A stretch of 39,817 bases of DNA from assembly GCA_023663465.1 (NCBI GenBank), contig JAMPHJ010000013.1, forward strand, positions 1 through 39,817, read 5' to 3'. Numbering within the stretch: position 1 is the first letter of the stretch; each line of letters opens with the position of its first letter. The DNA comes from Muribaculaceae bacterium (GTDB lineage Bacteria; Bacillota; Clostridia; Lachnospirales; Lachnospiraceae). Both the position numbers and the translations under genes were made by a program. Under the pieces are notes generated by a model. The model made no database searches. It worked only from the letters and a program-made list of their open reading frames with translations, and was not told where the DNA came from. This document shows, piece after piece, positions 32,522-39,774 of this stretch.

Positions 32522-33784
32522 CTACAGTCTGCTTTCCGCAAGTTTTACTCCATTTTTTACATATCCGTCCCCGAACCGCTCCCTTATCTGCCATGCATAC
32601 CGCTCCTTAGCGTCTATGAATTTTTTCTCTTGAAAGCGTAAAACTTCCTGCACCTTTTTGGGGTACTCCCGATAAAACCGCTCCATTTCCTGTATCACAG
32701 CCAGGGCTGCATCTGCCCCGGAATAAGTTTCTCCGTCTGGCATTACTATTTTTACTGTTTTCAAATCGTAGTGCGCGGCATTTTTATAATTCTGTACCGC
32801 CTGTATCTGCTGTTTTTCATTAAGCTCTAACGCCGGTGTGGCAGCCAGCCAGCAGATTAACAACTGGGCAAAAGCCACATCCCGCACGTCCAACCCGTAT
32901 TCCGCTAAAGGATTACAATCAATCATCCGCAGCTCCACATGATTTACCCCGTTTTCTACCAGGGAATCCAGGTCATTTACGCCTTTTGGCTTCAACCGGA
33001 TTGGATAGTATAACTCGGAAGGCGCCTGTATCATTCCTTTGTCAATATATCCGCGTATGCTGTCCGCATAACTGACAAGACTCGCATAATCAAAGATGGG
33101 CGTGAAAAAATTCCAATACCCAAGCTCGCTGCACCGCACAGAAGCAAGCCCCAGAAATACATCTTCCCCGCATTTTCCTTTTTCCACATAGGAGCGGTCA
33201 AGCAGCGGACTTGCCGCAGTTGCAGCAACCATAATCCAGCCGTATGCAGCCAGCTTTTGCGCCAATTCCAGATATAGTTTATTTTTAAACTCTTTATAGT
33301 CATTTCCCCTGCTTTGCGCAAAAGCAGCGTTTAACAACTCTTCTGAAAAAGAATAGTTTAAATGAATCCCGCTGAATGCCATCTTATATCTTCCATACCT
33401 GTCGGAAAGATAATTCCGGTAACTTGTTTTTACACTTTCACTGCCGGTAAATTCCGCCACCGGGATATCCCCTTCGTTTTTTATGTAAGGCGGATTGGAA
33501 AAAGCCCACAAAAGTTCGGGCTGCGGCAAATGGTTTAAGGTATCCTGAATCCGGCGGTAATATTTTCCCAGCGCCTCTACGGCTCCCTGCGGGCTATACT
33601 CCACCCCCGTATTAATCTCTATCTGATTTTCGCAAAAGTCACGGACAATATGACTATCCCCTGGAAACGGATGCGGCGTATGCGCCAGATAACCGTCTTT
33701 ATCCGTCCGCAGACTTTCCAACTCCAATCCAAATTCACCAAGCAAAAGCTTTTCTTTTATTTTTTCGATTGTAATATCTAACAT
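32522..33784 (-). CDS. Glutamate-cysteine ligase, GshAB N-terminal type, without the synthetase half
   Basis: A 420-aa ATP-dependent ligase that would join glutamate and cysteine through the gamma-carboxyl. It matches the ligase half of bifunctional GshAB: FGLELESLRTD...LAHTPHPF near the start, DFCENQIEINT, YRNYLSDRYG, SGIHLNYSF and HVELRMIDCNPL. No ATP-grasp glutathione synthetase domain follows and none is encoded nearby. So the product may be gamma-glutamylcysteine, or the acceptor may be another amino compound. I placed the start at ATG 33784, which has GGAG 9 bp upstream; ATG 33799 is possible. It begins 19 bp after the amidotransferase gene and is the last gene of the four-gene operon. 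Confidence 0.88.
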   Translation of the reverse strand: MLDITIEKIKEKLLLGEFGLELESLRTDKDGYLAHTPHPFPGDSHIVRDFCENQIEINTGVEYSPQGAVEALGKYYRRIQDTLNHLPQPELLWAFSNPPYIKNEGDIPVAEFTGSESVKTSYRNYLSDRYGRYKMAFSGIHLNYSFSEELLNAAFAQSRGNDYKEFKNKLYLELAQKLAAYGWIMVAATAASPLLDRSYVEKGKCGEDVFLGLASVRCSELGYWNFFTPIFDYASLVSYADSIRGYIDKGMIQAPSELYYPIRLKPKGVNDLDSLVENGVNHVELRMIDCNPLAEYGLDVRDVAFAQLLICWLAATPALELNEKQQIQAVQNYKNAAHYDLKTVKIVMPDGETYSGADAALAVIQEMERFYREYPKKVQEVLRFQEKKFIDAKERYAWQIRERFGDGYVKNGVKLAESRL

Positions 33785-33803
33785 ATCTGAATGCTCCATT
33801 TTA

Positions 33804-34577
33804 TTATAATGCAGAATAATCCAGAAATAAGGCTTCCATATCTTCTGGATTGTCAATATACTCATAATGATGATTGGTTCCCCTATATATCAATTCCCCA
33901 GCTTTCCACACGCCAAGTACGGACATGGGCACCGGCTTCCATTGGCGTTTTCCCAGCGGTCTTGTGGAAAAATAAACACAGCCTTCTTCTTGTAGGTAAA
34001 ATAAAGAATCCGCGTAATTTGTATGCACATAAAGGCATTCCCCGTCAAAAATCAAAAGATTGGCCTTATTCCCTTCCACAATCCCGCATAAGATCCTATC
34101 AACCACAGTAAAACGCTCCTGCTCTGTCAGCGGATACCCCGTTTCTTCCTGCTTTTCGTCAATCTGGTCGATTAGATAGTAAAGAATCCGCTCACTGTCC
34201 GTCTGCCCCTCCTGTTTATAAAAATAGGAATCCAGCACCGGACACCGGAACATGGTCCCATTGTGCGCCAGCGTCCACCGTCTGCCAGAGCTGTCCTGTC
34301 TCACGAAAGGATGACAGTTTTCATATTCCATATTTCCCTTCGTCGCCAGCCGGATATGGGCGATGGCTTCCCGGATAGAAATCTCATGACGCAGCCGTTC
34401 TTTCAGGTAGACGCTGGCATCCGCCCGGATTGGCTCTTTTTCCAGGGAAGCCATGCCGTGATAGAACAATGCCAGCCCCCATCCGTGCGGGTGTTCCCTG
34501 CTATGGGAATAAAATTCCCATAAAAAATCATTGATTTTCGTTTTTTCCCTGCTGCATACACCAAATAATTCGCACAT
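33804..34577 (-). CDS. Class II glutamine amidotransferase (YafJ/EgtC-like)
   Basis: A 257-aa Ntn-type amidohydrolase. Cys2 follows the initiator Met (MCELFGV) and is the likely nucleophile after Met removal. HSREHPHGWGLAL, AHIRLATKG, NCHPFV and LAHNGTM are the class II glutaminase motifs. There is no synthase domain, so it is a free-standing GATase like YafJ or EgtC; EgtC removes a gamma-glutamyl group during ergothioneine synthesis. Its place directly before a glutamate-cysteine ligase suggests it cleaves a gamma-glutamyl bond in the same pathway. That is inference; no EgtB or EgtD is present in the window. GAGAGGAT precedes the ATG. Confidence 0.88.
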   Translation of the reverse strand: MCELFGVCSREKTKINDFLWEFYSHSREHPHGWGLALFYHGMASLEKEPIRADASVYLKERLRHEISIREAIAHIRLATKGNMEYENCHPFVRQDSSGRRWTLAHNGTMFRCPVLDSYFYKQEGQTDSERILYYLIDQIDEKQEETGYPLTEQERFTVVDRILCGIVEGNKANLLIFDGECLYVHTNYADSLFYLQEEGCVYFSTRPLGKRQWKPVPMSVLGVWKAGELIYRGTNHHYEYIDNPEDMEALFLDYSAL

Positions 34578-34615
34578 TACCGCTATCCTCTCTTCACTTC
34601 TGCTTCAGACATCTT

Positions 34616-35815
34616 TTAGGATTTCGCATTTTCCTGCCGGACGGCTTCCTTTAGCTGCGCCAGCGCTTTTTCCAGAATCACGCGCGGACATGCCACATTG
34701 AATCTCTCAAATCCCTCCCCGGCTTTGCCAAAGATGGCGCCGGAATCCAGCCAGAGATTTGCCTTTTGCACAATGAGTTCTTCCAGCTTAGCTTCCGATA
34801 ACCCAAGCCTTCTAAAATCCACCCAGACAAGATACGTCCCCTCTGTTTCTATCATCGTAAGCTGTGGCAGTTCCCTTTCCAGATATTCTTTCATAAACCG
34901 GATATTGGCTTGTACATATTCCATCATTGCCTCATACCATCCGTTTCCGCAGCGGTACGCTGCCTCGCAGGCGGTCAGCCCTATGACGTTTAACTGGCTG
35001 TATCCTGCTGCCGCAATCTGTTTCTTAAACCGGCTGCGGAGTTTTCCATCGGGAATCAAAATATTCGATACCTGAAGTCCTGCAAGGTTAAATGTTTTGG
35101 CCGGCGAGGTACAGACAATGGATACTTCTTCCAACTCTTTTCTCAGATTGGCGAATACAAGATGCTTTCTGTTTCCCCACACGAAATCCTCGTGAATCTC
35201 ATCGCTTACGACAATCACATGATGTTTTAAACATATTTCCCCTATTTTCAGCAGTTCTTCCTCTGTCCACACCCTGCCTACCGGATTATGGGGACTGCAT
35301 AAGAAAAAGAGGGTTATTTTCTCTTCCACGATTTTTCTTTCAAAATCCTCAAAATCAATCCTATATTTTCCATCTTTTGTCAGAAGTAAGTCATTACTAA
35401 CCACTTTCCTGCCATTATCCTCTATCACTTCTGAAAAAGGATAGTATACAGGGCGTTGAATCAGGACCGCGTCGCCTGCTTTCGTATATGCCTTTACCGC
35501 CATCGCCAGTGCAAACACTACGCCCGGTGTTTTCACAAGCCAGTTTTTTTCTATTTTCCAGCTATGCCGCCTGTCCATCCAGTCCGCCACTGCCTCAAAA
35601 TAGCTATCTCCGCTCTCCGTATAACCAAAAATTCCATGTTCTATCCTTTTATGGATTTCATCCAGTATCTTTTCCGACGTCTGAAAATCCATATCCGCCA
35701 CCCAGAGCGGCAGAACATCTTCCGGTTTCCCGCGCTTTATAGCAAAATCATATTTCAGGGAGTCCGTATTTCTTCTGTCAATCACTGTATCAAAATCAAA
35801 TGTTTCTTCCCGCAT
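34616..35815 (-). CDS. PatB/MalY-like cystathionine beta-lyase (C-S lyase)
   Basis: A 399-aa fold-type I PLP enzyme. The PLP lysine is K240 in TSPAKTFNLAGLQVSN. The N-terminus (DTVIDRRNTDSLKYD...LPLWVADMDF) and CSPHNPVGRVW are typical of PatB/MalY. Members cleave carbon-sulfur bonds of cystathionine or S-substituted cysteines, releasing thiol, ammonia and pyruvate. GGAG lies upstream of the ATG, which is 14 bp after the metC-like stop. The substrate cannot be told from sequence. Confidence 0.93.
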   Translation of the reverse strand: MREETFDFDTVIDRRNTDSLKYDFAIKRGKPEDVLPLWVADMDFQTSEKILDEIHKRIEHGIFGYTESGDSYFEAVADWMDRRHSWKIEKNWLVKTPGVVFALAMAVKAYTKAGDAVLIQRPVYYPFSEVIEDNGRKVVSNDLLLTKDGKYRIDFEDFERKIVEEKITLFFLCSPHNPVGRVWTEEELLKIGEICLKHHVIVVSDEIHEDFVWGNRKHLVFANLRKELEEVSIVCTSPAKTFNLAGLQVSNILIPDGKLRSRFKKQIAAAGYSQLNVIGLTACEAAYRCGNGWYEAMMEYVQANIRFMKEYLERELPQLTMIETEGTYLVWVDFRRLGLSEAKLEELIVQKANLWLDSGAIFGKAGEGFERFNVACPRVILEKALAQLKEAVRQENAKS

Positions 35816-35829
35816 AAATGCACTCCTTT

Positions 35830-36981
35830 TTATCCAAACGATTCTATTGCCTGTTTCAAATCTGCTATTAAATCATTCTTATCTTCAATCCCTGCCGAAA
35901 GCCGCAGTATCCTATCGGTAAGCCCGTTTTTTATCCGTACTTCTTCCGGCACATCCGCATGGGTCTGCGTTACCGGATAGGTAAGAAGCGTTTCCGTTCC
36001 GCCCAGACTTTCTGCGAAAGGAATCAGCCTGGTGGACTTTAAGATATGAAGCGCAAGTTCCCTGCTTTCCACCTCAAAAGTCAGCATACTGCCAAACCCG
36101 CTTGCCTGGCTTTTACAGACTTCATACCCCTTGCTGCCCGGTATCCCCGGATAATAGACCTTTTTCACGTTAGGCTCGCACAAAAGATATTCCGCCAGAG
36201 CCTTCGCGTTTTCCTGCGCTTTTTCCATACGAAGCGGCAGTGTTTTCACTCCCCGGAGAATCAGCCAGCTATCAAAGGGCGAAAGTCCCGAACCCACCGT
36301 CTTTATGAGGAACCGGAGTTTATCCGATATTTCCTGCGAATTAGTCACGATAAAACCTGCCAGCGTATCATTGTGCCCGCCCAAAAACTTCGTGCCGCTA
36401 TGAATCACGATATCCGCACCCAGCTCAAAGGGTTTCTGGAAATAAGGGGACATAAAAGTATTGTCCACAATCAGGATAAGACCATGTTTCTTGGCAATTC
36501 CAGCGATTTTACGGATATCTACCACATTCATCATCGGATTGGTGGGCGTTTCAATATAAATTGCTTTGGTATTTTCCTGTATGTAATCTTCTACATCTTC
36601 TGTAGAACAGTCGATATGACTGAATAAAATACCATTTTTCTCATTCACATTCTGGAAAAGCCGGATACTGCCACCGTACAAATCTGCATCCGTAATCAGA
36701 TGGTCTCCCGGTCTAAACAATTCCATCATCGCTGTAATCGCCGCCATCCCGGAAGAAAATGCCAGTGCATCGATTCCTCCTTCTAAGGCAGCCACTATTT
36801 TTTCCACCTGCTGCCTCGTAGGATTCTGCAACCTGCTATAATCAAATCCTGTGCTTTTCCCCACTTCCGGGTGCGCATAAGTCGCCGTCTGATAAATTGG
36901 AAAGCTGATTGCTCCTGTCCTATCCTGCTCATAATCCCCGCCGTTTCCATAGATACATTTGGTTGCAAAATTATAATTCAT
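35830..36981 (-). CDS. Cys/Met-metabolism PLP enzyme (cystathionine gamma-synthase/lyase type)
   Basis: A 383-aa enzyme of the MetB/MetC/CGL family. The PLP lysine is K198 in IHSGTKFLGGHND; YSRLQNPTRQQVE, SSGMAAITA and ETPTNPMMNVVDI are family motifs. It could make cystathionine, split it, or degrade homocysteine or cysteine; the members are not safely separable by eye. It is the first gene of the operon that continues with the patB-like, amidotransferase and ligase genes. It is divergent from the Rrf2 regulator with a 98-bp gap, which suggests control by it. AAGGAAAGGG precedes the ATG. Confidence 0.92.
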   Translation of the reverse strand: MNYNFATKCIYGNGGDYEQDRTGAISFPIYQTATYAHPEVGKSTGFDYSRLQNPTRQQVEKIVAALEGGIDALAFSSGMAAITAMMELFRPGDHLITDADLYGGSIRLFQNVNEKNGILFSHIDCSTEDVEDYIQENTKAIYIETPTNPMMNVVDIRKIAGIAKKHGLILIVDNTFMSPYFQKPFELGADIVIHSGTKFLGGHNDTLAGFIVTNSQEISDKLRFLIKTVGSGLSPFDSWLILRGVKTLPLRMEKAQENAKALAEYLLCEPNVKKVYYPGIPGSKGYEVCKSQASGFGSMLTFEVESRELALHILKSTRLIPFAESLGGTETLLTYPVTQTHADVPEEVRIKNGLTDRILRLSAGIEDKNDLIADLKQAIESFG

Positions 36982-37003
36982 TATTTTTTCCCTTTCCTTG
37001 ATT

Positions 37004-37030
37004 ACCTACGTTTTCTGTGGTAAGATAGGT
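37004..37030. promoter_or_regulatory. Rrf2/metC-like intergenic operator half-sites
   Basis: ACCTAC (37004-37009) and ATAGGT (37025-37030) face each other in the 98-bp gap between the divergent metC-like and Rrf2 genes. TTACC...GGTAA also forms an inverted pair here. The ATAGGT half-site matches those at cysK and lysR. No promoter of good quality is visible in this gap. Confidence 0.4.
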
Positions 37031-37079
37031 TTTAAAATAACAAACCGCATCCTATTGACGGAACAAGGAGGTAATCAAT

Positions 37080-37511
37080 TTGAAAATTTCTACTCGTGGA
37101 AGGTACTCCTTCCGCATGATGATAGACTTAGCGCAGCACTATAATGAAGGTTTCATCGCACTCAAAGATATTTCTGCCAGACAGAATATTTCCAAAAAAT
37201 ATCTGGAACAGATTATCCCGTTTTTAAACCGCAATAACCTGCTTCTTGCCAACAAGGGGCATATGGGCGGCTATCAGCTTGCAAGACACCCCAGCGAAAT
37301 TACCGTCAGGGAAATCTTAGAAAGTGCGGAAGGCAGTCTTACGCCGGTAAGCTGCATGGACAACACTCCCAACCGTTGTGAAAATGCAAACAACTGCATT
37401 ACCCTGCCTGTCTATCAGGGGCTTTATAAGGTCATACTCGATTACCTGAATGGAATCACACTTGCCGACGTCATTAACAGAAAAAATGACAATTGCGAAT
37501 ACTATATCTGA
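37080..37511 (+). CDS. Rrf2-family transcriptional regulator (IscR/CymR-like)
   Basis: A 143-aa winged-helix repressor. The N-terminal ISTRGRYSFRMMIDLA and DISARQNISKKYLEQII with NKGHMGGYQLAR are the Rrf2 DNA-binding region. Cysteines C92, C100 and C106 lie in the loop where IscR binds its [2Fe-2S] cluster (IscR spacing is 92, 98, 104), so it may sense iron-sulfur status. CymR, by contrast, senses cysteine synthase. The start is TTG with AAGGAGG 8 bp upstream. It is divergent from the metC-like operon and tail-to-tail with lysR, 1 bp apart. Likely targets are the neighbouring sulfur genes. Confidence 0.93.
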   Translation: MKISTRGRYSFRMMIDLAQHYNEGFIALKDISARQNISKKYLEQIIPFLNRNNLLLANKGHMGGYQLARHPSEITVREILESAEGSLTPVSCMDNTPNRCENANNCITLPVYQGLYKVILDYLNGITLADVINRKNDNCEYYI

Positions 37512-37512
37512 C

Positions 37513-38424
37513 CTATCGCCCTTTGTCGCTGCCATATTTTTTTAAAATCTGAATATATTCCTGCCCTATGATGCTCAAGGGCATATTCTTCCTCTTGATG
37601 TATCCGATTGTCATGGAATCGGATGTGTCCAAAGGAACGGAAACATAATTTCCGCCATTCAGATTTCCGCAGATAATGCCGGAGCAGAGCGTATACCCAT
37701 TCATGCCCACCATGAGGTTCAGCATGGTTGCCCTGTCATTCGCCTTGATAATCTGTTTATAATGCAAGGTACTGAGTACTTCCTCTGCAAAATAAAAGGC
37801 ATTTTTATCTCCCTGGTCAAAGGATAAGCATGGATAAGGTTCCAATTCCTCAAAGCTGATTTTCGCCCTGTCCGCCAGCGGATGTCTGCCGGAAAGATAG
37901 ACGGAAATTCCGCAATCAAATAACGGTACAAATTCCAATCCATTTTCCTTAAAAATCTTATCTAACGCTTTCTGGTTAAAATCATTTAAATACAACACGC
38001 CGATTTCACTGCGCCTGTCCCTGACATTTTCTATCACTTCATAGGTTTTGGTTTCATGCACTGCAAGCTCAAATTCATTCATGGAAAATGTTTTCCCAAG
38101 CTCGATAAAGGCTTCCACCGCAAAGGAGTAATGCTGCATGGATACGGAAAATTTTTTCTTCTGCCCCTTATCCTGTGTATAGCGTTCACTGACCATCTGG
38201 CTTATTTCCACTATTTGCCGGGCATAACTTAAAAACTCCTCCCCTTCCGCCGTTATCACGATTCCCTTATTAGAGCGAAGGAAAATCTGCGTATGCAATT
38301 CTTCTTCCAAATCCCTGATTGCCCCGGATAGGGCCGGCTGGGAAACAAATAGCTCCGCCGCTGCTTTATTCATGGACTTTTTTTCTGCAACTTTTACTAC
38401 ATAAATTAGCTGTGATAGTGTCAT
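37513..38424 (-). CDS. LysR-family transcriptional regulator
   Basis: A 303-aa regulator. The N-terminal helix-turn-helix reads SMNKAAAELFVSQPALSGAIRDLEEELHTQIFLRSNKGIVIT; the rest is the usual effector-binding domain (about 90-295). AGGAG lies 8 bp before the ATG. It ends 1 bp from the stop of the convergent Rrf2 gene. Sharing an operator-like sequence with cysK, it may belong to the same sulfur circuit, as do CysB, CmbR and CysL among LysR regulators. The effector is unknown. Confidence 0.92.
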   Translation of the reverse strand: MTLSQLIYVVKVAEKKSMNKAAAELFVSQPALSGAIRDLEEELHTQIFLRSNKGIVITAEGEEFLSYARQIVEISQMVSERYTQDKGQKKKFSVSMQHYSFAVEAFIELGKTFSMNEFELAVHETKTYEVIENVRDRRSEIGVLYLNDFNQKALDKIFKENGLEFVPLFDCGISVYLSGRHPLADRAKISFEELEPYPCLSFDQGDKNAFYFAEEVLSTLHYKQIIKANDRATMLNLMVGMNGYTLCSGIICGNLNGGNYVSVPLDTSDSMTIGYIKRKNMPLSIIGQEYIQILKKYGSDKGR

Positions 38425-38450
38425 CCCTGTGTCTCCTTATGTCTAGTAAG

Positions 38451-38481
38451 TCTATTGTTTTAATAGGTTATTATTATAACA
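38451..38481 (-). promoter_or_regulatory. lysR promoter with cysK-like operator
   Basis: On the minus strand an extended -10 (TGTTATAAT; TATAAT at 38473-38478) lies about 48 bp before the ATG; the -35 is poor. On the plus strand TCTATTGTTTTAATAGGT (38451-38468) covers the expected start point and matches the cysK operator CCTATCTTTTTAATAGGT at 15 of 18 positions. A second ATAGGT lies at 38481-38486. Confidence 0.6.
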
Positions 38482-38527
38482 TAGGTTTGGGAAATCTACT
38501 ATAGATTAATTTCTGTTTTCTTACAGC

Positions 38528-38739
38528 ACTTAATTTTCAGTCAGCATTTAGGTTTCGTGCCGTCAGGACAGACATAAATCCCTTAAAGGCGCGCTTTCGC
38601 TCCGTGAAAAACGCAGCGGTACTAAGTTCAAAAGCCGCGCTGCGCCTTTTTCACTAAGTGCCGGCGTTTTTCAAGGGCCTTCGCGGGATTTATGTCTGCC
38701 CTGCCGATTCAACAGTAAAGAGCTGACTGAAAATTGAGT
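38528..38739. repeat. 212-bp structured inverted-repeat element (MITE-like)
   Basis: The ends form 18-bp inverted repeats (38528-38545 and 38722-38739, 17 of 18 paired). Inside, GGACAGACATAAATCCC (38566-38582) pairs with 38685-38701 (16 of 17). CCCTT/AAGGG, TGAAAAACGC/GCGTTTTTCA and a GC-rich core follow, so the element folds almost end to end. It is more GC-rich than its flanks and has no open reading frame of note. It may be a non-autonomous mobile element or a REP/BIME-like repeat; no clear target duplication is visible. It occupies most of the gene-free 38425-38856 stretch. Confidence 0.75.
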
Positions 38740-38856
38740 TCCTTGCAGTCCCTGGTGCGCCTTCCGAATCCGTAACGGATACCCTATTATATCTTGCTAT
38801 TTGTTCTTTGTATAATATCAATATCTTAGAAGTTGTTATAAGGAAAAGTTATAGCA

Positions 38857-38964
38857 ATGAAAAATATAAGCCAGTCTATTAATTTAGGCTGGCTATTGAC
38901 AACACTTGCAATTACAATTATATTCTTTCTAAACTTGGATATTCACTCTTTTCTATTAAAGTAA
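38857..38964 (+). CDS. Possible 35-aa hydrophobic peptide
   Basis: A short frame starting ATG at 38857 encodes a peptide with one hydrophobic span (LGWLLTTLAITIIFFLNL). TATAAT lies at 38811-38816 with a poor -35, and AAGGA lies 12 bp before the ATG. It overlaps the NYN gene terminator and its 3' end on the other strand. Membrane peptides of this size occur in type I toxin systems, but the frame may be chance in AT-rich DNA. Confidence 0.2.
   Translation: MKNISQSINLGWLLTTLAITIIFFLNLDIHSFLLK
38860..38894 (-). terminator. Terminator after the NYN gene
   Basis: AGCCAGTCT (38869-38877) pairs with AGGCTGGCT (38886-38894), a 9-bp stem with one G-U pair. On the minus strand it is followed by TATATTTTT. 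It begins 23 bp after the stop codon at 38918. Confidence 0.8.
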
Positions 38965-39490
38965 TATTATCAACTGTTTCTGATAACTCCTGCGCATCTC
39001 CTTTGGAATCTTCAAATAATACTAGTTCAACATTTTGTCCCAAATCTTTTATAATTTTCACAACACCTGCGAAGTCAGCGTCCCTTGAAATTAATATGGC
39101 AATATCATAAGCTTTATTATAAGCATGTTTTAACATTTCTACAGCAATATTTACATCTGTTCCCTTGTCTACTTGTGTGACAAACGTATCCAAAATATCT
39201 TCATTGCATTTTGGACACTTAACCCCTGCACGAGTATCAATTTTGATTGTTTTATTTTGCAATCTTCCTGTCACTACCTGTGTATACGGAATTTTATTTA
39301 TCTGTTGTAAAAACGGACCATTGGTAGCAGTCTGACTTGTAAAATAATATGTACGAAGAACATCTACATCTACATATTTCTGCTTTATAAGTTCAATATA
39401 TTTTTGAATATCCAGTTGTTTTCCAGACATGGCTTTCTTCCAATCATAAAAAACATTACTGCCATCAATAAAAATCATTCCCTTTTTCAT
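38918..39490 (-). CDS. NYN-domain (LabA/DUF88-like) putative ribonuclease
   Basis: A 190-aa soluble protein with the PIN-like NYN fold. Acidic active-site residues appear in IFIDGSNVF (D9), KGTDVNIAVEML (D112) and LISRDADFAGVV (D137, D139). A single CxxC (C92, C95) sits in the middle insert and may bind metal together with another molecule. Such proteins are thought to cut RNA, and some take part in phage defence or RNA turnover. It is clearly AT-richer than the genes to the left and sits beside a tRNA fragment, which suggests recent arrival. GGGG lies 6 bp before the ATG. No partner gene is visible in the window. Confidence 0.88.
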   Translation of the reverse strand: MKKGMIFIDGSNVFYDWKKAMSGKQLDIQKYIELIKQKYVDVDVLRTYYFTSQTATNGPFLQQINKIPYTQVVTGRLQNKTIKIDTRAGVKCPKCNEDILDTFVTQVDKGTDVNIAVEMLKHAYNKAYDIAILISRDADFAGVVKIIKDLGQNVELVLFEDSKGDAQELSETVDNITLIEKSEYPSLERI

Positions 39491-39512
39491 TTGTAACCCC
39501 CAAAATAAAATT

Positions 39513-39574
39513 ACCCATCACTTTATAAAATTATAAAAGCGATGGGTGGTTTAATTACATGGTTACCCATGGGT
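39513..39574. promoter_or_regulatory. Palindromic leader of the NYN gene
   Basis: ACCCATC (39513-39519) pairs with GATGGGT (39541-39547), extended inward by CTTTATAA and TTATAAAAG. A further perfect palindrome, ACCCATGGGT, lies at 39565-39574. All lie between the promoter and the start codon. Repeated ACCCAT half-sites fit a protein operator; the longer one could also fold in RNA near the ribosome binding site. Confidence 0.5.
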
Positions 39575-39587
39575 TTAAATTGATTTG

Positions 39588-39615
39588 ATTATATCACACA
39601 CAGAGAAATAATCAA
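39588..39615 (-). promoter_or_regulatory. NYN gene promoter
   Basis: On the minus strand TTGATT (39610-39615) and TATAAT (39588-39593) are separated by 16 bp, with TGA giving an extended -10. The leader would be about 90 nt. Confidence 0.8.
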
Positions 39616-39729
39616 GTCATTTTTAGTATTTCCATAAACAAATACTATTATAAATTTAAAATCCACAATAAATAAAGACCTTTCAAAGCAAAATTCCCTT
39701 GAAAAGCCTTCATTTTCAACCTTTGTGAG

Positions 39730-39774
39730 AGCTGCTGACGGGAATCGGACCCGTGACCTCCGCACTACCAATGC
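39730..39774 (-). tRNA. 3' half of tRNA-Thr(GGU), partial; possible att site
   Basis: On the minus strand the sequence reads anticodon loop TTGGTAG (anticodon GGT), stem TGCGG, variable AGGTC, T-arm ACGGG-TCCGATT-CCCGT, then acceptor strand CAGCAGC and discriminator T. The 5' side does not match: only three of five anticodon-stem pairs form and no D-arm or GCTGCTG acceptor strand precedes it. The T-loop has TCC in place of the usual TTC. No CCA follows. This is best read as a displaced tRNA 3' end, of the kind left by tyrosine-recombinase integration, not as a working tRNA. Confidence 0.5.

Noticed and set aside
36982-37079. A possible SAM or T-box riboswitch before the metC-like gene
   Set aside because: The divergent gap is only 98 bp and holds operator half-sites; no riboswitch core or terminator stem is visible.
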